From Coenobita brevimanus (Eukaryota; Arthropoda; Malacostraca; Decapoda; Coenobitidae), in contig CM064653.1 in NCBI GenBank assembly GCA_032717465.1, positions 35,076,103 to 35,140,102 on the forward strand: a DNA stretch of 64,000 bases, written 5' to 3'. The notes beneath the pieces are model-generated. The model was not told where the DNA came from. It made no database searches and was given only the letters and a program-made list of their open reading frames with translations. Below, in pieces: positions 43,103-53,760 of the stretch (positions are counted from its first letter, which is position 1; each line of letters opens with the position of its first letter). A program made the translations under genes and the position numbers.

Positions 43103-44399
43103 CCCCCGGTGATAAAAGATATAAAAGTGGAGGTACAGGAAGTGTATAGATTATTGGAAACTCAAGATGTAAGGAAAGCCCCAGGACCTGATGGAATTTC
43201 TAATTGGGTACTGAAGGAATGCAGAGAACAACTGGCAGATAAAATTGAGAGTTTAATCATGTGTTCTTTGGAAGAGGGGAAAGTGCCACAAGCATGGAAG
43301 AGGGGAAATGTGGTACAAATTTATCAGGGAGGAAACAGGGAAGAACCCCTGAATTATAGACCAGTGTCTCTAACCAGCATGGTTGCAAAATTGTGCGAGA
43401 GAATCCTGAAAGACAGATGGATAGAATATCAAGAAGAGATGAATATTTTGACTGAATATCAGTTTGGATTCAGAAGTGGAAGGTCATGTGTTTCTAACTT
43501 GTTGAGCTTTTACTCGAGCGATTGATGTGGTACAGGAGAGAGATTGATGGGTGGATTGTGCGTACTTAGACTTAGAGAAGGCCTTTGACAAGGTACCTCA
43601 TAAGAGACTAATGTGGAAACAAGAATATATAGGAGGACTGAAGGGGAAACTCCTGGAATGGATGAGAGACTTTTTGAGAGACAGACAAATGAGGACAGTA
43701 ATAAAGGATAGGATGTCTGGATGGAGGGAAGTAACAAGTGGAGTCCCCCAAGGCTCGGTGTTGGCGCCAATAATGTTCCTGATTTACGTAAATGATATGG
43801 TAGATAGAGTGAACAGTTATGCAAGTCTGTTTTGCTGATGATGTAAAGATCTTGAGGAAGATAGAGGTTGAGGAGGATTGTAAAATGCTGCAGGAGAATC
43901 TGGATAGGATACATGATTGGAGCCGGAAGTGGGAAATGAAATTTAATAAAGAAATGTAAAATATTGGAAATGGGTAAAAGTACCATGAGGCCATCAATGA
44001 ATTATTTGTTGGTTAATGAATTAATCACTAAAATGAGAGAAGAGAGAGACTTAGGAGTGCTGGTCCAAGATAGTTTGTCACCTGAAAAGCACATTAATAA
44101 GATAGTTACAGAGACTTATAAACTCCTGACTAACATAAGAGTAGCATTTCATTATATGGATGAGGAGATGATGAAAAAATTGATAGTGGCCATGTTCCGC
44201 CGCAGGTTAGAATATGCAGCGGTAGTGTGGTCCCCACACAAAAAGAAAGATATAAACAAGATTGAGAGAATACAAAGAACAGCAACCAAAATGGTCCCCA
44301 GTCTGGCAGATCTGTCATACAGAGAGAGGCTGGAAAAGCTGGATTTGCCATCCTTCGAGAAAAGGAGAAAGAGGGGAGACATGATTGCAGTGTTCAGGA

Positions 44400-44401
<2 letters not shown>

Positions 44402-44436
<35 letters not shown>

Positions 44437-47426
44437 AATATAAATAACAGAATGGAGGAAGGGAAAACAAATGGGTAAAAAAAAATAATCCATACACTAG
44501 ACTACCGGTGTCCTCTGTTCGTAAAATATCTGTAACAGTTAGACTTGAACAGTTGTGGGTTGAAATTTGGAGGAAAACAACTCTGGGGAAGCGAGTTCCA
44601 GAGAGATGCAGTTCGGGGAATGAAAGAATTCTGATAGGCAGAAGTTCTGCAATATGGTTGAGTGACATTCCAGTCATGAGCGCTACCAGATGCCTGTGTA
44701 GCACGAGGGAAGGCATGGAGAGGTGGCACCATGGATGCAACTTCGTCTGAGCATTTGCCAAAAAAATATCTGTAAAATAATGCAAGGGAGGCAACATTCT
44801 TTCTTACTTGCAGGGGAGGTAGTTTATATGTAATGGCAGGGTTGTTAATGATTCTAACAGCTTTATTCTGAATTTTTTTGTCTAGTTGTCTTAATGCAAC
44901 CTCTCCACAACCATTCCACAAGGGTGAGCAATATTCAAGCTGAGAGCGCACATGACTCTTATAAATTATAGCTAACTGCTCATCGGCGTAGAAGTTACGG
45001 ACTCTGTACAATAATCCAAATTTCTTTGAGGCGGTTTTAGCAAGTGATCTGACATGAGAGGTCCAGCTGAAGGCACTGATAAGTGAGACACCAAGAATTT
45101 CAATACTTTTGGAGATGGGAATATTAGTAGCACTGAAGGTAATGTACGAATCTGGGAATCTCTGTGTATTAGTAAACTGTATATATTTAGTTTTACTAGC
45201 ATTAAAAGAGACAAGGTTGTTTTGTCCCCATTCACTGATTGTAGATAGATCTTGATTTATGGAGATGGCTGTACTGAGTTGAGAGGTAGAGATATTAGAC
45301 TTTGTAAATGGATGTCTGAGTGTGAATGAACTAGGTAGTGTTGAGTCATCTGCATATGAGTGAATGGGATTGTGAGTGACAGATAAGAGATCATTAATAT
45401 GAACCAGAAATAGGGTTGGCACCAGAACTGATCCCTGCGGCACGCCGGCGTTAATTGAGTGGAAATTCGAATATACATCATCTACTTTTACTCTTATTTT
45501 CCTGTCACTAAGATAAGAAGAAATCAAAGGAACAAAAGACATTAGTCCATAGCAAGGGAGTTTGGACAGCAGGGAACGGTGCCATACTCTGTCAAAAGCT
45601 TTAGAGATATCAAGAGCTACTGCATGAGTTTCTCCAAAAAGATCAATTGATTGATGGATGGTATGAGTTAAGAGATTGAGTATGTCAATGGTGGATCTTT
45701 CGTGGCGAAAACCGTATTGTCTATCACTAATTAAGTTGTTGGATTCAAGATGTTTAACAATATGCTTATTAATTAAAGTTTCAAATACCTTACCAAGAGA
45801 AGATGTGACAGCTATTGGTCTGTAATTGGAGGGGTCAGACGAACTTCCTTTCTTCGGAACTGGGTGGATATTGGCTTCTTTCCATGAATTTGGGACTAAA
45901 GAAGTACGTACGCATAGTCTGAATAATTTAGCTAGGACAGGCAAATTCAGGGGAACACTTTTTCAAAACAATTGGCGGAATTCCATCTGGGCCTGGAGCT
46001 TTGTTGGTAGGTAAATTGTCTAGGATGGATTTTACGTATCTTGTCTGTATTTTAAGTGGGGCAATTTCGGGAGAATCAAGTTCCAGTACTGAGACATTCT
46101 GGCTGGTATCATCTATGGTAGAGTTTCTGGCAAAGGTACTAGCAAAGATATCTGCTTTCCCACCTGGGTTATTTGTAATATTGCCATCTGAAGATTTTAG
46201 TGGGGGAATGGAAGATGACTTGTTAAAGTTATTATTGAAAGAATTAAGAGTTGACCAGAATATTCTATTGTCATTAGGGTTGTTAAGTAGATTTGATGCT
46301 TGCTTTTGAAGAAAGTTTGATTTAGATCGATTTAATACAGCTTTTGCATGATTTCTAGCAATTTTAAATTGGGAGAGTGATTCAGATGTTTTTGATTTTA
46401 AGTAAGAGTTATATGCTAATGACTTTTGGGCTGTTGCTCTGGCACAATTGCCATCAAACCATTTTGGAGAATTTGATCTTTTAGTGAATTGTTGACTTGG
46501 TATGAATAAATCCATACCAGCTAGTATTAAGTCGTAAATGTGGGACTGGGTAGAATTGGGATCTCTAGAGAAGAAAGACTGCCATGGAACATCAGCAAGA
46601 TAATTTCTAAATCCATCCCAGTCTGCCCTGTCAAAGTGCCATCGGGTCACCCTGACAGGTTCAGAATGGGGAGGTGTTGGAGGGTTAACTAATGAGGCTT
46701 TGATGAGATTGTGGTCAGAGGATCCAAGTGGTGACAGTACCTCTATCCTGTATTGATCTGGATTATTTGTCAAGAATAAATCCAAGAGATGGGCATTATG
46801 GTCAGGATTATCAGGTATTCTGGTTGGTTGCTTTACCAACTGGGTGAGATTAAACGATTCCGCAAACAGCTCGCATTCTAGACCAGCGTCGTCAGTCCGT
46901 GCAGAATGCAATAACCATTCAACATTGTGTATGTTAAAATCACCCAAAATGGTAATTTCATTGCCAAGGGCAAGGTCAAGGTTACTCAACTGAGTGGATA
47001 TGGAATCAAATACACTGGGTTCCGAAGAAGCATTGGGGGAACGATAAACTACACAGATATATTTGGTAATGTTTTGGCAATTTAATTTATATAATGAGTA
47101 ATCAAAACTGGATGAAGTGAAGTTTAAAATAGTGTCAACTGCATATAGGGATTTGATATAACAACAGGTGCCGCCCTTGTTACGAAAGTTTGTAAGGAGA
47201 TGGTAACCGGGAAAACAAAATGGAGATATATCGGTAGAGGGTGAGATTTGTGGTTCTGTGAGGAAAAGGGCCAAAGGGGATATGGACTGAAGGAAAAAAT
47301 GAACTGAGTTTAAATTTGTGGTAAGGCCGTGAATGTTGGTAGAGAATAAGGCCGCACCGTCACCTCTTCGCCGACGAGCATTCCCGGAAATAGCAACAGT
47401 CGCTGCCGGCACAGTCGCTTGATGGC
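44402..47426 (-). mobile_element. J-type LINE copy J1, recent, nested in C2
   Basis: Minus-strand APE-type LINE with a poly(A) tail of 31 (T run 44402-44432), flanked by GACC at 44398-44401 and 47427-47430. The C2 sequence ...TTCAGGACC|ATGGTGAGAG rejoins as in C1. The 5' end is slightly truncated at the start of the endonuclease (no ATG precedes it in frame). Same group as J2 but a different subfamily. Confidence 0.9.
44502..47412 (-). pseudogene. J1 endonuclease/RT, single frameshift
   Basis: 47412-45928: AP-endonuclease (FSTNIHGLTTNLN, LALFLTEPQIS with catalytic Glu, [39 protein letters not shown] with SDH), then the RT entry NKAPGPDGIPPIVLKKCSPE. A one-base shift near 45935 (the two frames overlap by 17 bases) leads into 45944-44502: [104 protein letters not shown] (catalytic YADD), KKFGLLYRVRNFYADEQLA, VRSQLEYCSPLWNGCG. 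Clade is CR1/Jockey group, not resolved further. Only this lesion is visible apart from the missing start. Confidence 0.9.
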
Positions 47427-47430
47427 GACC

Positions 47431-47676
47431 ATGGTGAGAGTAGATAAAATTGACCGAGAAGATCTGTTTTTATGGGATAAGAGAGCAACAAGAGGACACG
47501 GAATGAAATTGAAAAAGCCAAGCTTCTTGAAGGATATCAAAAAATATAGCTTTCCTTACAGAAGTATAGATTTATGGAATAGCCTGGACAAAGAGATCAT
47601 CTAGTCTAAAAACTTAAACGAGTTTAAAGCTAAATTTGACTTACTGAGAAACAGCGATGGGAACCCACGAGCATAG
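47431..47676 (+). pseudogene. CR1-like ORF2 C-terminus (C2), after J1
   Basis: Resumes ORF2 directly after the J1 target repeat: DREDLFLWDKRATRGHGMKL, KKYSFPYRSIDLWNSLDKEI, a stop (TAG), then SKNLNEFKAKFDLLRN to the normal end near 47676. It corresponds residue for residue to C1 17734-17950. Confidence 0.85.
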
Positions 47677-47715
47677 CATATTTCGTGTGTATCTCAATTA
47701 GGTATATTGGGTAAA

Positions 47716-47866
47716 TACATAAGTATTTGGAACGACTTAGACACAAAGGTGGTGCAGGAGAAAAACATTCATGTGTGTAAAAGTAAACTAGATAAATGTG
47801 GATATGGAGACAGGACAACACGAGCATCGCTCAATTCCTGTATACCGTACTACAGATAGGTAAATA
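47716..47866 (+). mobile_element. CR1-like 3' fragment C3
   Basis: About 150 bp immediately after C2. It translates to WNDLDTKVVQEKNIHVCKSK and LDKCGYGDRTTRASLNS, the C-terminal end of a CR1-like ORF2, and ends GATAGGTAAATACACAC, the same type of 3' end as C1 and C4. Strongly 5'-truncated. Confidence 0.7.
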
Positions 47867-47868
47867 CA

Positions 47869-47925
<57 letters not shown>

Positions 47926-48032
47926 TCCTCCTCCTCCTTCTCCTCCTCCTCCTCCTCCTCCTTCTCCCTCCTCCTCCTCCTCCTCCTCCTCCTCCTCCTT
48001 CTCCTTCTTCTCCTCCTCTTTCTTCTTCTTCA
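47867..48032 (+). repeat. Compound (AC)(CT)n(TCC)n microsatellite
   Basis: ACAC followed by about 26 CT units (47871-47922), then TCC/TTC trinucleotides to 48032. It starts at the 3' end of C3. Confidence 0.95.
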
Positions 48033-48336
48033 CATTATTTTACATGCCTCTCTTTCCTTCTGATCATTTACTTCCACACACAGATTTCCCTGTCTCACTG
48101 TTATAACTTTCAGCAGTTTTTATTCTTTTCCAGGTTCTTTAACTTCATTTTATCCTTTAGTACTAGTTCCATCATCCTTTCATGATTTTTCTTGGGTAAT
48201 ACTGTACTGCAGTTAGCTGAACCAGTTAAAAATCCAGTAACTGTTTCTGCATCTATAACACTTCAGAAGTCTTTCAACTACCATTGTTTATAATTGCCAC
48301 CTGTTCATTTTCATTTTTCCTTCTGCTAAATATATC
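48033..48336. other. No gene seen
   Basis: Unassigned AT-rich sequence between the microsatellite and the hAT-like terminus. Confidence 0.5.
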
Positions 48337-48870
48337 TAGGGTTGGGTCCAAGTACAGGCTACTGTACTTAAGTCCAAGTACCCAGAAATTTTTCAAGTAC
48401 AAATGCCCAAAGAAGTGATGACTTTTGCTCAGAAAGTGGTATCTGGCAACTACCGTGGCCTAGTTATATTTTGTATATTGCACACAGGAAAGTACAGTAT
48501 TTAGGTAGACAACTCCAAAAGCAATATATAAGCATTTTTACCTTGTATACCTCGCATTACAGAAGAGGAAACCACAATATACAAAAGTTGAGGCTTAGCA
48601 GTACGAAAGAATGTGAAACGCACTGCCTGTTGCTCAACGGTTTCAGGGTTGAAATGCGGAGAAACACCCGTAATACTTATTTTACATCCTGAATCAACAA
48701 TTCTGAAGTAAAAATGTCCCATAACATAAATCACACAGATAATGGTACTGTCAAAATCATGAACGCGATCAGCTCAGAAAAATAAACATCTAAAAAGATG
48801 CTATTATCCACATTTAATTCTCCATCCAGGATGTTGTTTACGCAGGAGAACCCATGAGTGCTGTAGCAAG

Positions 48871-49150
48871 ATGGATCGTCAACACGATACTACAGTCTGT
48901 CAGTGGAAGCAGATTATTGCCCTTTATATAGCAAATATTCCAGCAAGACAGATATCCCGGAAACTTAACATCGAGGACAGTTAGTGGATAGATAAGCAAT
49001 ATAGAGAGGTAGAACATCGAAAATTTGCCGATTGGAGCCCCTCCTAGTGCAAGACCAAGACAGGCAAATTATTGCATGTGCCCAAGAACAACCCCCTAAC
49101 CACTGTGTTGTTATCAAGAAGCAAATTAATCTGCCGGTATTCAGTTAGTG
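48871..49150 (+). pseudogene. Tc1/mariner-like transposase N-terminal relic
   Basis: MDRQHDTTVCQWKQIIALYI continues ANIPARQISRKLNIEDS, then a stop; this looks like the first HTH of a Tc1-like transposase. After frame changes, QDQDRQIIACAQEQPPNHCV (49049 onward) with KKQINLP resembles the second HTH (DRxI...P...I...L). No DDE/DDD catalytic core follows. It may be a separate old insertion in the hAT-like element; identification rests on pattern only. Confidence 0.45.
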
Positions 49151-49519
49151 AAACCAATGCAATTACTGGAGGAAAATTGGTCAGTTTATTCACACGATGA
49201 AAATCCAACATGTAACAAAATACATAGAGCAGTTTCATGAAAGAACTAAACAGGGAGCAGATGATACTCAAAACCAAGAGTGTGACAACGAAGAGAACTT
49301 CAGACGAAAAGGACTATATAAAGGGGGGAGGGGGATCACAGAGACCGAGACTTCCACCCAGTCTCATGACATGACACTGACTGACTAACGTAAGGCCTTC
49401 TGGCCCAGTGTTGCCAAAGGAAAACCATAGAAATCCGCTAGATTGGCCGCAGAAGAAGTAAAAAAACCCACCAGACTGAGAGAAATAAGGAAAACAATAC
49501 TAGACAGGACTTTAAAAGA

Positions 49520-49890
49520 TGTGGCAGGTGGTGTTGAGCATCATCCACTCACCTGATGTAGTGCTGCCTACTTCTTCCTTAGCTTTTATCATTCTTTTTC
49601 TGTGCGAGCCCTCCTCTCTTCCTATTTCTCCCATCTTTCATGTCACTTCTAGTTGCTTTTCTTTCATTTACAGGTGGCTTTACATTGAGTGACAAGCCAA
49701 GTTGTTTCCTGTAAGCCAAGAAACCATTTACAATGCTAGGTGGTAACCATATAACCAAACCATACATGCTTCCTACGTGTCAACAAGTGGGTTGGTGGAG
49801 GCTTAGTGCCCCTCCCCGTAAAACAAATAACTCAAAGTCAAATGGCCACCCCTTGGGGGATTATGGCATCTGGCAGTAGATAGATAGATA
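49520..49890 (+). mobile_element. Short RTE-A derivative S1 (5' module + 3' end)
   Basis: 371 bp between perfect 12-bp direct repeats GACTTTAAAAGA (49508-49519, 49891-49902). It starts TGTGGCAGGTGGTG like RTE-A, carries the 5' module (CATCATCCACTCACCTGATG, CTTTACATTGAGTGACAAGC, GGTGGTAACCATATAACC, GTTGGTGGAGGCTTAGTGCC) and joins it directly to the RTE-A 3' end (TGGCCACCCCTTGGGG, GGCATCTGGC) plus a GATA tail. No coding capacity. Confidence 0.92.
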
Positions 49891-50311
49891 GACTTTAAAA
49901 GAATGCTAGATACACAGAAAATATTTAAATTTTTGCCAGCTAGATTGCTTTTAAAACCTTTAAATTTAGCGGGAAAATTGCTACATAGGTAACACTGATG
50001 TCGTGAATTGTGACGATGAATGGAAATGTGCCAGATGCCGCGTTTTACTTTATTATTGTTATTGGCCTAAATAGAAATAAATGCTAAACTTAACTAATAT
50101 TTCAGCAAGAGTAGTTTTTTTTACACCATAAATAATGTTTGCAGGGAAGAGAAAGATTGTTTCTGTGTCCTATATCTCATTCAAGTGAAGGTTGCCAGAT
50201 CCAGGGAGCTTCTCCGAAACTTAAAGAAATCGAGTCATCACTTATTTGGGTGATCATACAAGTACAGACTTGTTCCAGTTTACTTAAGTCCAAGTACATG
50301 TCTTTGTACTT

Positions 50312-53300
50312 AAGTACAAGAGGAGTAGACTGTAGCACCAGTCGAGCAGGGCAGTACTCCCGAGGTGGATGGAAAGCTGATGACAGGGAGTGCTGGAGCT
50401 CCCGTTTCATCAGCCCTCAGGACTAGTTCCTGACCATCCCCCTTTGCTGAACTTTTTCAGTGTCTCAGTTACACAGAGAGTAGGCCAGCATGCTCTCCAG
50501 TACAAATTTCTCTAACTATCTTCACCAAACTACATGCACAGTACACACTACACTTCCTATTCAAAATTTACCAAAATGGCGTCGTCTTATCAAGCCTCGG
50601 AGTCCCCAGGGGGGGGGGGACCATAAATGCCCCCACCATCTGCCCGTCTCCCGGTGACGACTCAAGGTGCCTGGAACCACGGTCTGACTCTCTTCTTCTT
50701 CATTTCTGCAACATTCGCGGCCTTTCCTCTAACTTTCGCTCTGTTGAGCACCACCTCTCCTCCTCTAAACCTCACCTTCTTTTTCTAACGGAGACTCAGC
50801 TGTCTGAGGCAACTGACAGCAAACCCTTTTCTGTATCCTCCTACTTTCTCTATACTCATTTCAAAGCCAAAGGTGGCTGTTGTGTATATATACGCAACGA
50901 CTTATCTTGCTCTCGTGTTCCTGAACTTGATTCTTCTGAATTCTCCACACTCTGGCTTCGGCTTTCCTGTCATTCTCTGACTAAATATATCTGTGCTGTT
51001 TACTTATCCCCTAATTCTACTGACTATCAAAAATTCTTCGACTATCTTACTTCTACGATGGAACACATTCTATCCATTTCTCCTTTCTCTGAAATCTCCA
51101 TTCTTGGAGATTTCAATGTTCACCACCACCTTTGGCTCTCCTCTCCTTTCACGGACCCACCTGGTGAACAAGCCTTCATCTTTTCTATCCTTAATGACCT
51201 AGAGCAGCTTGTACAGCACCCTACCCGTATCCCTGACCGCCTTGGAGAGAGCTCCAACATACTTGACCTCTTCCTCACAACTAATCCTTCTGCTTACTCT
51301 GTTAATCTTTTCTCTCCGTTGGGCTCCTCCGATCACAACCTTATTACCTTAACCTGTCCTATCACTCCGGTACGGCCTGTGGACCCTCCAGTGAAACGTC
51401 GTCTGTGGCATTTTGGAGCCGCGGACTGGGAGGCCCTCAGGCAGTACTTCTTTGATTTTCCCTGGAATGATTATTGCTTCCGTGGCCGGGAGCCATCTGA
51501 GTGTGCCTTGCGCATTACGGAGGTTATTCTCTCGGGCATGGAAGCATACATTCCTTTCTCATATCCTTTGACTAATGCAAGAAAGCCTTGGTTTAATCAC
51601 GCTTGTTCTAATGCTGTCCGCAACAAGGAGAGGGCCTACAAAAGGTACCGGAGCCAACCCACCCCTGAATCACATCATCTTTACGTTTCTGCCCGGAATC
51701 GTGCTAAGTCTGTTCTTCGGTCTACTAAAAATAATTTCATCCATACTAAATGCTCTCAACTCTCCGACTCGAATTCTTCCCGCTCCTTCTGGCATCTTGC
51801 CAAAAATCTTTCTAACAACTTTACCTCATCATCCTTCCCTCCTCTTTTCTACTCTGATGGTTCTGTAGCTATTTCTTCTACTGATAAAGCAGATCTCTTC
51901 GCACAGACTTTCTCCTCCAATTCTACCTTAGACGATTCTGGTGCTGTTCCTCCATCACTTCCCCCCTCTGACTTCCTCATGGCTGACATTAAAATTTCTT
52001 CAGTTGATGTATTTTCTGCCATCACTGGCCTCAGTACTAACAAGGCATATGGGCCTGATGGGGTCCCTCCTGTTGTTCTCAAGAACTGTGCTTCTGTGCT
52101 TACACCCTGCCTAGGCAAACTCTTTCGCCTTTGTCTGTCAACTTGTACCTTTCCTTCTTGCTGGAAGTTTGCTCTCATTCAGCCAGTCCCAAAGAAGGGT
52201 GACCACTCCCAACCCTCCAACTATCGTCCAATTGCTTTAACGTCCTGTATTTCAAAAGTTTTCGAGTCAATTCTTAATAGAAAAATTTTAAGGCATCTTT
52301 CCTATCACAACCTTCTTTCCGATCGTCAGTATGGGTTCCGTCAGGGACGCTCCACTGGCGATCTTCTCACCTACCTTTCAGACTCCTGGTCATCCTCCTT
52401 TCGGGACTTTGGCGAAAGCTTTGCCATTGCACTTGACATCTCAAAGGCTTTCGATCGAGTCTGGCATAAATCTTTAATTTCCAAACTGCCCTCCTACGGT
52501 TTCTATCCTTCTATCTGTGCCTTCATCGCTAGCTTCCTTTCTGGTCGTTCTAGAGCCGCTGTTGTAGACGGCCATCGTTCTTCTCCTAGATCTATCAACA
52601 GTGGTGTTCCTCAGGGCTCTGTCCTATCACCAACTCTCTTCCTTTTATTCATCAATGATCTTCTAAGCTGTACATCTAACCCTATCCACTCATACGCTGA
52701 CGACTCCACCCTTCACCTTTCCATTCAGTTCCCGCAACGCCCATCTCAACAGTTACTTCAACAAGCAAGGGATGAGGCTGTGGCACACCTAATGTCTGAT
52801 TTGGCTTGTATCTCTGACTGGGGTAAAAATAATATGGTTGTCTTTAATGCATCTAAGACTCAGTTCTTACACCTATCAACCCGACAAAAATCTTCCACAG
52901 GTATACCCACTAATGTTTAATAATATTCAGCTTAATCCTGCATCATCCTTGAACATGCTTGGGGTTTCATTTACTCGGGACTTATCTTGGAAAGATCATA
53001 TTACATCTCTTGTAAAATCTGCTTCCAAGAGATTGGGTGTGCTAAGCCGACTCCGCTCTTTCTTTACCCCTGCACAATTGTTGACTCTATACAGGGGTTT
53101 TATCCGCCCCTGTGTGGAGTACAACTCTCATGTGTGGGGAGGCTCCCCACATACAGCTCTTCTCAATAGGGTGGAGTCAAAGGCTTTTCGTCTCATTAAC
53201 TCTCCTCCTCTTACTGACTCCCTTCAACCTCTGTCTCTTCGCCGCACTGTTGCATCTTTATCTCTTTTCTATCGCTACTTTAATGATCACTGCTCCTCTG

Positions 53301-53648
53301 AACTGTCTGCTTGCATTCCTCCACCTCTACGACGGGCGCGTAGCACCCGTCTGGCAGCAAACTCTCATCCTTTTTCTGTCCAACTCTCTAATGCAAGAGT
53401 TAACCGTTACTCCCAGTCTTTCATTTATGCAACAGGTCAGCTCTGGAACTGTCTCCCTCTGTCTGTATTTCCTGCTGCCTATGATCTCCAGTCTTTCAAA
53501 CGCAGTGTGTCCAGGCATCTCAAAATGATTGGATCTTGAATTTGGCTCTATATTGTATTTTGTTTTTCTCTTGGAGGGAACTGTTACTGCGGGCTCATGG
53601 CCTTTGGTTCCTTCTTCCTCGCATTAAAAAAAAAAAAAAAAAAAAAAA
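50312..53648 (+). mobile_element. J-type LINE copy J2, near full length
   Basis: Plus-strand APE-type LINE with a 5' UTR of about 264 bp, ORF region 50576-53539, short 3' UTR and poly(A) of about 23 (53626-53648). TGTACTT occurs just before (50305-50311) and just after (53649-53655), a likely target duplication, although the surrounding hAT-like sequence is itself rich in GTACTT. Confidence 0.88.
50576..53539 (+). pseudogene. J2 endonuclease/RT, two homopolymer frameshifts
   Basis: ATG at 50576 ([11 protein letters not shown]) is followed by a run of 11 G that puts it out of frame with the endonuclease, which is open from about 50603: [28 protein letters not shown] (Glu), [44 protein letters not shown] (SDH); [106 protein letters not shown] (catalytic YADD). 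At an A run near 52887 the frame changes once more into 52838-53539 (LNMLGVSFTRDLSWKDHI, SKRLGVLSRLRSFFTPAQLL, GFIRPCVEYNSHVWGGS). Everything else is intact; both lesions are in homopolymers and could be sequence errors. Confidence 0.9.
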
Positions 53649-53760
53649 TGTACTTTATACCATACAAAAGTGCTCCTGTTTCGAGGAAGGAAATTAAATG
53701 ATCGTCACCTTCTAAAGGTTAAGTTATTAAGGTAGAAAGTAGCTTATTAGAATATAAGTA

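Larger units (their letters stand above)
41001..43108 (-). mobile_element. RTE-A LINE copy A6, 5'-truncated, nested in C2
   Basis: 3' end at 41001 with CTAT repeats (GATA tail on the minus strand), then GCCAGATGCCTCAATCCC. 5' truncation at the GTGCAAGGAACAGCGTGG (linker) position near 43108. Insertion into C2 lacks a clear target duplication. It contains an 88-bp tandem duplication that splits the frame. Confidence 0.9.
39559..44400 (+). pseudogene. CR1-like ORF2 (C2): endonuclease and RT, interrupted
   Basis: ATG at 39559 overlaps the ORF1 stop. Endonuclease: LKVIYTNIDGLISARLEIYD, DVMCFVETKLRED (Glu), then an in-frame TGA (39886-39888) between WRRD and KEKMGGGLMIAV, then IILVGDFNCKEVNWEEWN and CPIGKSDHVVIEFQ (SDH). 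The frame is otherwise open to the A6 insertion at 41001. After 43108: RKAPGPDGISNWVLKECR, NYRPVSLTSMVAKLCERI, QFGFRSGRSCVSNLLSFY; frameshift near 43510; [37 protein letters not shown]; a one-base insertion just before the catalytic FADD (43833-43842); then the C-terminal domain RIQRTATKMVPSLADLSYRE and KRRKRGDMIAVFRT, where J1 cuts it. Confidence 0.85.
38515..47718 (+). mobile_element. CR1-like LINE copy C2, near full length, with two nested LINEs
   Basis: LINE with a 5' UTR of up to 235 bp after an AC tract, ORF1 (38750-39562), ORF2 (from 39559) and a 3' UTR ending GGTAAATAC at 47718. It is interrupted by RTE-A copy A6 (41001-43108; CTAGAAATGT and GTGATAAAAG rejoin as in C1) and by J1 (44402-47426, between GACC repeats). 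Removing both leaves about 4.1 kb. Where the 5' UTR truly starts is not certain. Confidence 0.85.

Noticed and set aside
47788..48033. Glu-rich 81-codon minus-strand frame and its Leu/Pro-rich plus-strand partner
   Set aside because: Both are translations of the CT/TCC microsatellite.
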